DNA from: Anaerolineae bacterium
Lineage (GTDB): Bacteria > Chloroflexota > Anaerolineae > 4572-78 > J111
NCBI GenBank assembly: GCA_023382535.1
Contig: JAHDWA010000074.1
Location: 1-42,604 of the forward strand
Direction of reading: 5' to 3'
Length of the DNA stretch: 42,604 bases
This document shows, piece by piece, positions 34,992-41,147 of the stretch. Below the pieces are notes generated by a model, which saw only the letters and a list, made by a program, of their open reading frames with translations, had not been told where the DNA came from and did no database searches. Numbering within the stretch: the stretch's first letter is position 1; the number at the start of each line of letters is the position of its first letter. The position numbers and the translations under genes were made by a program.

Positions 34992-36125
34992 TCAGGTCAT
35001 GTACGGTAACGATTCATAAACTTCTTCCAATTCATCTACCGCTCGCTGCCACGAAAATTTCTGGGCCTGAAGCAGTCCCTGTCGCTTCAACTCTGCGCGT
35101 AAGTCCCCATTGGCCAGAACTCGACGCAGGGCCTGGTGCAGTGCCGCTGTGTCTGTTGGATCAACCAACAGCCCGGCCTCGCCGACCACTTCGGGTATGC
35201 TGGAACTGTTACTGCTGACAACCGGCACACCGCAGGCCATGGCTTCCAGCGGGGGTAAGCCAAAACCCTCAGAAAGCGAAGGGAATACAAAGACCTCGGC
35301 CAGTTGATAAAAGGCAGGCAGATCAGCTTCGGTCACATAGCCGGGGAAGATGACCGCTTCCTCCAGCCCCAGAGCCTGTAAGCGTTGAAAAAACGACTCG
35401 TATAGCCAGCCCTTTTTGCCAATCAAGACCAGTTTCAAATCCGGCCAATTGGCCAGCAGAGGCTGAAACGCCTCCAGTAAACGGCTGAGGTTTTTGCGCG
35501 GCTCGATGGTCCCTACGTTTAGGATAAACTTTTCAGGCAATTGATACTGCTGTTTTACCCGGGCCAGGTTGGCTGGGTCGGTGATGGGGTGAAACGTCGG
35601 TGCGGGCGCTTCGTAGATCACCTTGATTTTCGACTCCGGCAGGCCGTAATAGGCCATGGCGTCTTGCTTCGACCACTCTGAGGGGGTCACAATCACATCC
35701 GCAGCCCGCAGGTAGCGTGGCATGGCCAAGGTTAGATACCAGCGATTGTAGGGCAGATGATATTCCGGGTAACGCAGAAAGATAAGATCATGCAGGGTGT
35801 AGACTGTCCGGGCCTGCCGGAAATGAGCCAGGAGATGATTGGTCGCGTGGAAAATATCTACCGCGCCGAAGGTTTGGTCCATGGGCCAGCGGATCATCTG
35901 CGACAGCAGCACGCCCATCCGCCACGGCTTATTGCCTGCTTTCACAGTCCGGTAAGGCAGGTGCTTAAGATAATCGGGTAACTCAGCCTCACCCTCCCGG
36001 TTGTAAAACAGTGAGAGTTGATGCTGGCTTTTGTACTCCCCCAGGGCACGGGCAATCTCCCCGGCGTAGCGCCCCAGACCCGCGTGTTTTTGGACAGTTG
36101 GCGAAACGTCAAGACAAATATGCAT
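34992..36125 (-). CDS. GT4-family glycosyltransferase
   Basis: 377 aa. N-terminal donor-independent fold begins MHICLDVSPTVQKHAGLGRYAGEIARAL; the nucleotide-sugar region has NVGTIEPRKNLSRLLEAF and the E-x7-E element FPSLSEGFGLPPLEAMACG. Retaining GT4 enzyme, cytosolic or peripheral membrane, transferring mannose-, glucose- or rhamnose-type sugars to lipid or polysaccharide. It lies downstream of the second GT4 gene on the same strand with a 89-nt gap, so probably co-transcribed. It is unrelated in strand and probably in function to the catabolic island. Confidence 0.88.
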   Translation of the reverse strand: MHICLDVSPTVQKHAGLGRYAGEIARALGEYKSQHQLSLFYNREGEAELPDYLKHLPYRTVKAGNKPWRMGVLLSQMIRWPMDQTFGAVDIFHATNHLLAHFRQARTVYTLHDLIFLRYPEYHLPYNRWYLTLAMPRYLRAADVIVTPSEWSKQDAMAYYGLPESKIKVIYEAPAPTFHPITDPANLARVKQQYQLPEKFILNVGTIEPRKNLSRLLEAFQPLLANWPDLKLVLIGKKGWLYESFFQRLQALGLEEAVIFPGYVTEADLPAFYQLAEVFVFPSLSEGFGLPPLEAMACGVPVVSSNSSSIPEVVGEAGLLVDPTDTAALHQALRRVLANGDLRAELKRQGLLQAQKFSWQRAVDELEEVYESLPYMT

Positions 36126-36214
36126 CGGGTAAGGTTGCAGGGAGCAGGTCGCAAGCCGCAGGTTGAAAGTTCAAGCTCCTCATCGAAAGAGGCTGCGACT
36201 TTGCTGCTGTCTCT

Positions 36215-37354
36215 TTACTCCTCAATGATTTGTTTATACAAATTTAACAGCTTTGTTGCCATATCAGGCCAGGTAAAACAGGCGGCCCGGACCTGCCCGG
36301 CCTGAGCCAGGCGCCGCCGCAGGGTAGTATCAGTGAGCACGCGTTTCATTGCCGCGGCCATCGCCTCGACATTACTTGGATTAACCAACAGCCCGGCCTC
36401 GCCAACTACTTCCGGCAGGGCCGACTGGTTGGAAGCGACGACCGGGGTGCCGCAGGCCATCGCTTCCAGAGCTGGTAGACCAAAGCCTTCGTATAGGGAT
36501 GGATATACAAACATACTGGCCACACTATAAAGCGCAGGTAAATCGGCATCAGCCACAAAGCCGAGAAAGTGAACTCGCTCTTCTAAACCTTGCCGGGCCA
36601 CCTCGGCAAAAACATCGGCGTAGTTCCAGCCTCTACTGCCGACAATCACCAGGGCCAGGGCAGGGTCTAAGGTAGCAAAAGCCTGGATTAACTTCCGGTA
36701 ATTTTTGCGGGGCTGGATAGTGCCTACGCTTAAAATAAAGGGTTGTTGGCCCAGGTTATATTTCTGGCGTACTGCGCTTAGTCTGTCGGGTTCGATCACC
36801 GGCTTAAAGTCTGCGGTGACGCCGTGATACAGTACCGATATTTTCTCCGGCGGCGTTTGGTAAAGCTCAATCAAATCCTGGCGGGTAGCTTCCGAAACGG
36901 CAATAATGTGGCCCGCTCGCTTAACCGAATGGGGAACCCATTGGTTCAGATGGTTGGTCATACCCGGCATGACCGTTTCCGGCAAGCGCACAAAAGAAAG
37001 GTCATGGATCGTGACGATGGTTCGCGTGCCGGGACAGACCGGCGGCAGAAAAAAGTCTGTGGCGTGGAACAGGTCCAGCGGGCCGGTCCAGGCTTCAATC
37101 GGAAGGGGCAGGCGGAGCCGGTACCACAAACGGGCCAGCCAGCGTTCCGTCAGCCGGGTCGGACGCCAGGCAAAATTAGTGCCGGGCAGAGCCGGTTGAA
37201 CGGCTTTAGTTGCATCGGCGACAAAGAGGTGAAACTGAGGCCTGTCCGTCAAGGGGAGAGCCGCCAATGCCTTGACCAATTCGCGGCTGTAGCGTCCGAT
37301 GCCGGCGGCCTGGTGAACCGCAGCGGTATAATCAATCCCAATGCTGGCACTCAT
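36215..37354 (-). CDS. GT4-family glycosyltransferase
   Basis: 379 aa. SIGIDYTAAVHQAAGIGRYSRELVKAL at the N-terminus, SVGTIQPRKNYRKLIQAF and YPSLYEGFGLPALEAMACG at the donor site. Clearly paralogous to the GT4 gene at 34992. I start at the ATG ending at 37354; a GTG two codons earlier is possible. A promoter on the - strand lies directly upstream, so the transcript may be nearly leaderless. The pair probably works in cell-surface glycan or glycolipid synthesis. Confidence 0.88.
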   Translation of the reverse strand: MSASIGIDYTAAVHQAAGIGRYSRELVKALAALPLTDRPQFHLFVADATKAVQPALPGTNFAWRPTRLTERWLARLWYRLRLPLPIEAWTGPLDLFHATDFFLPPVCPGTRTIVTIHDLSFVRLPETVMPGMTNHLNQWVPHSVKRAGHIIAVSEATRQDLIELYQTPPEKISVLYHGVTADFKPVIEPDRLSAVRQKYNLGQQPFILSVGTIQPRKNYRKLIQAFATLDPALALVIVGSRGWNYADVFAEVARQGLEERVHFLGFVADADLPALYSVASMFVYPSLYEGFGLPALEAMACGTPVVASNQSALPEVVGEAGLLVNPSNVEAMAAAMKRVLTDTTLRRRLAQAGQVRAACFTWPDMATKLLNLYKQIIEE

Positions 37355-37362
37355 GCCCACTG

Positions 37363-37390
37363 ATTTTACACTACCTGACTTGTTTTACAA
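37363..37390 (-). promoter_or_regulatory. Promoter of the GT4 operon
   Basis: Reading the - strand, TTGTAA (37390-37385) and TAAAAT (37368-37363) are separated by 16 nt. Predicted start near 37356, within a few bases of the GT4 start codon. Confidence 0.5.
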
Positions 37391-37399
37391 TTCTAAAGT

Positions 37400-37501
37400 G
37401 GCTCATGTTCAGTACAAGTGACCGGCACTTCAACTCGCCCACCTGTTTCGCTGAAATATCAGTAAGTGCCGGTCACTTTGCACTTGTTTTAGACATGAGC
37501 C
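37400..37501. repeat. Nested 102-bp palindromic element between divergent genes
   Basis: Outer arms GGCTCATGT (37400-37408) and ACATGAGCC (37493-37501) and inner arms AAGTGACCGGCACTT (37416-37430) and AAGTGCCGGTCACTT (37464-37478) are each perfect reverse complements. The 33-nt centre is unpaired. No coding capacity, so a MITE- or REP-like element. Together with two promoters it accounts for most of the 351-nt gap 37355-37705. Confidence 0.8.
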
Positions 37502-37538
37502 TCTAAAGTTTGGGAGGTACCCCGTACTCTTAGGATGC

Positions 37539-37566
37539 TTTACGATTTGCCAGAATGTGCTATAAT
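37539..37566 (+). promoter_or_regulatory. Promoter of the Pro-linker protein gene
   Basis: TTTACG (37539-37544) and a consensus TATAAT (37561-37566) with a 16-nt spacer. Predicted start near 37573 gives a leader of about 130 nt. Confidence 0.55.
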
Positions 37567-37638
37567 CGAGTCAGAGTTTGGCCGATAATCCCAAAACGTA
37601 ACTAAAGCAGTTCCAAAACTCAATTAAGTTCAAGCACG

Positions 37639-37693
37639 GTGCGTCTGGCGTAGTTCGTAAAGTGAACGGAACACGCCCTTACCCTGTACGCAC
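37639..37693 (+). promoter_or_regulatory. Structured 5' leader with nested stems next to the SD
   Basis: Three nested helices: GTGCGT/ACGCAC (37639-37644 with 37688-37693), GGCGT/ACGCC (37647-37651 with 37673-37677) and GTTC/GAAC (37653-37656 with 37664-37667). The outer stem ends directly before the SD GGAGGG (37694-37699). The upstream GCAC (37634-37637) could instead pair with GTGC, giving an alternative fold. No known riboswitch consensus was recognised. Confidence 0.35.
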
Positions 37694-37705
37694 GGAGGGT
37701 CATAG

Positions 37706-38404
37706 ATGACAACCAGGCTAAAAATAGATTTATCGCAAGGCTTGTTGGAGGTTGAGGGCAGCGAGACCTTTGTCAAGGCGATTTACAATGATTTTAAAGC
37801 TCATTTTGTGGAGCCAAACGGCCAGTCAGATGAGGCCGAGTCGCTGCTGACCCCCAGGTCCAAGCGGGTGAAAACAGCGCGCAGTCCCAAAACCCGCTCC
37901 GAAACCGTTCCCTTGCCGGTTATGCTTTCATCTCCTGTAGAAACCACTCCACCCGCTCCCGTGAAGGCCGAAGCGGCTGTCCCCGCCCCGCCCGAACCCG
38001 CGCCTCCATCACCCCCACCCGAACCGGCTCCCGAGCCTAAAGCGCCGATCCCATCCTTACCCACCTACACTTTTATGCAGGATCTTAAGTTGGGCCATGC
38101 CGGCGATCGTCCTTCGCTGGTTGAATTTATGGATGCCAAGCTGCCGATTACCAATGAGGAGCGCAATCTGGTCTTTCTTTACTACTTGCAGCACATCCTC
38201 AAGGTTAAGCCGATCACCATGGATCATGTCTACACCTGCTATCGCGAGGCCAAAATCCGCGCCCCGTTGAATATCGAAAACAGTCTGCGCATGACCGCTG
38301 AACACCGCGGCTGGATTAAAGCCAACCAGCACGGCTCGATGACCGTTACCTCCGACGGCAAGTTGTACGTAGAAAAGCAGTTACCCAAGAAAGTTAAAAA
38401 CTAA
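37706..38404 (+). CDS. Unrecognised protein with Pro-rich linker and winged-helix-like C-terminus
   Basis: 232 aa. I do not recognise the family. Residues 1-40 (TTRLKIDLSQGLLEVEGSETFVKAIYNDF) look like a small beta-hairpin/helix domain; residues about 70-120 are a Pro/Ala/Glu-rich flexible linker; residues 120-232 are mostly helical, with PSLVEFMDAKLPITNEERNLVFLYYLQHI and a final beta-turn segment GSMTVTSDGKLYVEKQL that resembles a winged helix. Highly charged, no signal peptide. A nucleic-acid or protein-binding role is possible. It has its own promoter and a long structured leader; start set by the GGAGGG SD 6 nt upstream. Confidence 0.7.
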   Translation: MTTRLKIDLSQGLLEVEGSETFVKAIYNDFKAHFVEPNGQSDEAESLLTPRSKRVKTARSPKTRSETVPLPVMLSSPVETTPPAPVKAEAAVPAPPEPAPPSPPPEPAPEPKAPIPSLPTYTFMQDLKLGHAGDRPSLVEFMDAKLPITNEERNLVFLYYLQHILKVKPITMDHVYTCYREAKIRAPLNIENSLRMTAEHRGWIKANQHGSMTVTSDGKLYVEKQLPKKVKN

Positions 38405-38422
38405 AACTGACCGCTGACCGAA

Positions 38423-38474
38423 GACCACCGACCGCCGTATTTTTCTGGCAGTCAGCCGTCGGCGGTCGGCGGTC
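38423..38474 (+). terminator. Hairpin between the Pro-linker and DUF1786 genes
   Basis: Arms 38423-38436 and 38461-38474 are complementary over 14 bp with one A-C mismatch; the core is CCGACCGCC/GGCGGTCGG. The 24-nt loop contains a T5 run. Terminator, attenuator or palindromic repeat cannot be told apart. Confidence 0.5.
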
Positions 38475-38490
38475 ATTCCCAGGAGCGTCC

Positions 38491-39636
38491 ATGAAAATCC
38501 TCGCCGTGGATGTCGGCACCGGCACCCAGGATATTTTGCTGTTTGACAGTGATAAAGAGATTGAAAACTGCTACAAATTGGTCTTGCCCTCGCCTACGGT
38601 TATGCTGGCCCAGCAAATCCGGGCGGCCACCCGGCAAGGTGCGGGGGTGCTGCTGCACGGGGTTCTGATGGGCGGAGGTCCCTGTGCCTGGGCTGCCCGC
38701 GACCATGTTCAAGCCGGTTGTCCGCTCTGGGTGACACCCGACGCCGCCCGCACCTTTGACGACGATCTCAGCCGTGTGGCCGCCATGGGAGCGACGATTG
38801 TCGGTGATGATGAAGCAGTAGCCCTGAGCGACCAGGTGGTGCGCCTCAAGCTGGGCGACTTTGATTACGGGGCTATAGCGGCGGCCTTTGCCCGCTTTGG
38901 TGTGGATTTGGGCCGCGGCCTGGATGCTATCGCCATCGCCGTCTTCGATCACGGCAACGCGCCGCCTGGCGTCAGCGATCGCCTCTTTCGCTTTGAGTAC
39001 CTCGAGCGTTGTATCAGCCAGCGTAACAGCCTGGCCTCGTTTGCCTTTCCGGCCGAAGACGTGCCTGAAATTATGACCCGCTTGCAAGCTGCCGCTCGTC
39101 TTGCCCGCGCTGCCCGGTCCGACTTGCCGGTTCTGCTGATGGATACTGCCCCGGCGGCCGTCCTCGGCGCGTTGGAGGATCCTCGCGTCGCCCAAACCCG
39201 GCCGGCAATCGTCGCCAATATTGGCAATTTCCACTGCCTGGCCTTCCGCCTGGGGCCGGCAACCGGCGACCCGCTGGGCGGCATCGAGGGGGTCTTTGAG
39301 CACCATACCGGCGAAATCACGCCCCCTCAGCTTGAAGGTTACTTACGCCACCTGGCTCAAGGTGACTTAACTCATGCCGAAATCTTCGACAGCAACGGCC
39401 ACGGTGCGGTGATGTTTGCCAGTTACGCCATTCCCCTTGATTTTCTTTCCGTTACCGGTCCCCGCCGCAACTTTTTGCGCGGTTCGACCCTCCAACCCTA
39501 CCTGGCTACCCCCTTTGGCGATATGATGCTGGCCGGCAGCTTTGGCCTGGTTCGCGCCTGCGCCCAGCTCATGCCTGATTGGACCGGAGCAATTGAGGCG
39601 GCCTTGGCTGGCCAGGGCGGCAAAGCCCTCTGGTAA
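38491..39636 (+). CDS. DUF1786 protein (ASKHA-like fold)
   Basis: 381 aa. The N-terminus ILAVDVGTGTQDILLFD resembles the phosphate-1 loop of the actin/hexokinase/Hsp70 ATPase fold; the central VLLMDTAPAAVLGAL and VANIGNFHCLAFRL, then HHTGEITPPQLEGYL and SNGHGAVMF, match the DUF1786 family known mainly from archaea and some bacteria, where it has been labelled as pyruvate-formate-lyase-activating without good evidence. No radical-SAM CxxxCxxC motif is present, so that label does not fit. Cytosolic, function unknown. Confidence 0.75.
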   Translation: MKILAVDVGTGTQDILLFDSDKEIENCYKLVLPSPTVMLAQQIRAATRQGAGVLLHGVLMGGGPCAWAARDHVQAGCPLWVTPDAARTFDDDLSRVAAMGATIVGDDEAVALSDQVVRLKLGDFDYGAIAAAFARFGVDLGRGLDAIAIAVFDHGNAPPGVSDRLFRFEYLERCISQRNSLASFAFPAEDVPEIMTRLQAAARLARAARSDLPVLLMDTAPAAVLGALEDPRVAQTRPAIVANIGNFHCLAFRLGPATGDPLGGIEGVFEHHTGEITPPQLEGYLRHLAQGDLTHAEIFDSNGHGAVMFASYAIPLDFLSVTGPRRNFLRGSTLQPYLATPFGDMMLAGSFGLVRACAQLMPDWTGAIEAALAGQGGKALW

Positions 39637-39690
39637 GCAAAGTCAACTCCTAAATTCTTGACATGCTTCATCATTAGCTTCGAGGCGTGA

Positions 39691-39730
39691 GGCATCTTTA
39701 GATGCCGCATGGAGTCGCATCTAAGGATGC
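39691..39730. repeat. Paired hairpins upstream of the histidine kinase
   Basis: GGCATCT-TT-AGATGCC (39691-39706) is a perfect hairpin, and GCATC-TAAG-GATGC (39717-39730) a second; the two halves are also complementary to each other with one mismatch. This is the same double-palindrome design as the element at 11734 but with unrelated sequence. Confidence 0.6.
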
Positions 39731-39758
39731 TAGCTCTGCAATTCGTAATTTGCCGAAA

Positions 39759-39786
39759 TTTTCAATTAGGCGCATTCCTGTATAAT
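39759..39786 (+). promoter_or_regulatory. Promoter of the histidine kinase gene
   Basis: Consensus TATAAT (39781-39786) with a weak TTTTCA (39759-39764) 16 nt upstream. The start codon follows 18 nt after the -10 box, giving a leader of about a dozen bases that contains the SD GGGAGAG. Confidence 0.5.
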
Positions 39787-39804
39787 TAAAATTGGGAGAG
39801 AATT

Positions 39805-40944
39805 ATGGCCTCATCAGAAATGTCTACCCAATTTGCCCCGGCTGAACGAGCACCCGGCGAAAAAATTGCCGCTCAGGCCCGCTACTTGCTCAATCTACCC
39901 CTGTTTGAGCGGCTCTTTAATGCTGTCCCCGATATTGTCCTGGTTGTCAACCGGCAGCGGCAAATTGTTTTTGCCAACCATAACCTGCTCAGAACAATGG
40001 GCCTGAATGATGATGCAGCCATCATCGGCTTGCGGCCGGGCGAAGCGCTGGGCTGTGTGCACGCTTTTGAAACCCCGGATGGCTGTGGTACCAGCGAATT
40101 TTGCCAAACGTGCGGCGCGGTTGAAGCGATCCTCTCCAGTCTGAAGGGGCAGGAAACCATCCAGGAGTGTCGAATTGCCCTCCAGAACGGCGATGCCCTC
40201 GATTTGCAGGTTTGGGCTTCTCCCCTTACCCTGGACGGCGAGACCTTTTCCATTTTTGCCGTCAAAGACATTAGCCACGAAAAACGCCGACAGGCGCTGG
40301 AACGCATCTTTTTGCATGACCTGTTGAATGTGGCCGGCGGGCTGCGCGGCTTTGCCAGCTTATTAACCGAAGCCACTCCGGCCGAACTGGAGACCATTAC
40401 CAGCGCTCTCTCTCGCCTCTCCGGGCGTTTAATTGATGAAATCAATACCCAGCGTGAACTCAGCGCTGCCGAGAGCAACGAGTTAGTTGTTCACCCAGCC
40501 AGGCTTGACTCGCAGACGCTTTTGCAAGAGGTGCTGGCGTTATACCGGCATCACGAGGTCGCCGGCACACGCCGCCTTGAACTTGATCCGCATACTCCTT
40601 CCGTTTCCTTTACCAGCGACTTCACCCTGCTGCAGCGGGTCATCGGCAACATGGTCAAAAACGCTTTGGAAGCGGTCTCCTCCGGCGAGGTCGTCACCCT
40701 GGGCTCTACCGTTTATCCGGATATGATCGAATTTTGGGTCCATAACCCTGGCTATATGCCCCGCCAGGTCCAGCTTCAGGTGTTTCAACGCTCCTTCTCG
40801 ACCAAGGGGACAGGGCGCGGCCTGGGTACCTACAGTATGAAGCTGCTTAGCGAGCGTTATCTCAAGGGCCGTGTTTCCTTTACTTCCTCCCCCGACCAGG
40901 GCACTGTCTTTCGCGCCAGCTTCCCTTTAACCCTGGATTCCTAA
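39805..40944 (+). CDS. PAS-domain sensor histidine kinase with Cys cluster
   Basis: 379 aa, no membrane segment, so a cytosolic sensor. PAS domain at about 32-155 (LFNAVPDIVLVVNRQRQIVFANHN). Inside it C84, C94, C100 and C103 (GCVHAFE, GCGTSEFCQTCG) form a C-x9-C-x5-C-x2-C cluster that could hold an Fe-S cluster, metal or redox disulfide. Phospho-acceptor region FLHDLLNVAGGLRG (H171), N-box NMVKNALEAV, G-box GTGRGLGTYSMKLL. No response regulator gene is adjacent, so it is an orphan kinase. Signal unknown; redox or oxygen is the inference. Confidence 0.87.
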   Translation: MASSEMSTQFAPAERAPGEKIAAQARYLLNLPLFERLFNAVPDIVLVVNRQRQIVFANHNLLRTMGLNDDAAIIGLRPGEALGCVHAFETPDGCGTSEFCQTCGAVEAILSSLKGQETIQECRIALQNGDALDLQVWASPLTLDGETFSIFAVKDISHEKRRQALERIFLHDLLNVAGGLRGFASLLTEATPAELETITSALSRLSGRLIDEINTQRELSAAESNELVVHPARLDSQTLLQEVLALYRHHEVAGTRRLELDPHTPSVSFTSDFTLLQRVIGNMVKNALEAVSSGEVVTLGSTVYPDMIEFWVHNPGYMPRQVQLQVFQRSFSTKGTGRGLGTYSMKLLSERYLKGRVSFTSSPDQGTVFRASFPLTLDS

Positions 40945-40946
40945 TC

Positions 40947-41048
40947 ACTGCCTATGACCTAACCTTTCGCCCGGTTACCCCGGCCGACTCCTTGACCCTC
41001 CTCCAAATCTTTGAAGCTTCCATTATGGACTTGAGCCGGCGGCAGTGA
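40947..41048 (+). pseudogene. GNAT acetyltransferase-like N-terminal remnant
   Basis: Directly after the kinase stop, a frame reads TAYDLTFRPVTPADSLTLL and continues QIFEASIMDLSRRQ to a stop at 41046-41048. This resembles the first strand and helix of GNAT acetyltransferases (FRPxTPAD). It has no start codon and nothing downstream continues the fold, so it looks like a decayed fragment. The fragment is also flanked by a perfect ATCACTGCC/GGCAGTGAT pair (40944-40952, 41041-41049). Confidence 0.4.
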
Positions 41049-41147
41049 TCCAATGGTGTTGGAGAGCTTAGTCGTTAGTGCGACACCCCCTCTCCCATTG
41101 GGTGAAGGGGTTGGGGGGTGAGGGCTATTTTTAGAGGAGAGGAAGTA

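Noticed and set aside
36824..37363. 179-codon + strand frame inside the GT4 gene
   Set aside because: Arginine-rich, no family resemblance; lies opposite a complete glycosyltransferase with donor-site motifs.
38491..39636. Pyruvate formate-lyase activating enzyme
   Set aside because: No radical-SAM cysteine motif; the sequence fits DUF1786 with an ASKHA-like start.
41083..41120. GC-rich hairpin before the homocysteine methyltransferase gene as a SAM or cobalamin riboswitch
   Set aside because: It is a simple C-run/G-run hairpin without any riboswitch core motif that I can recognise.
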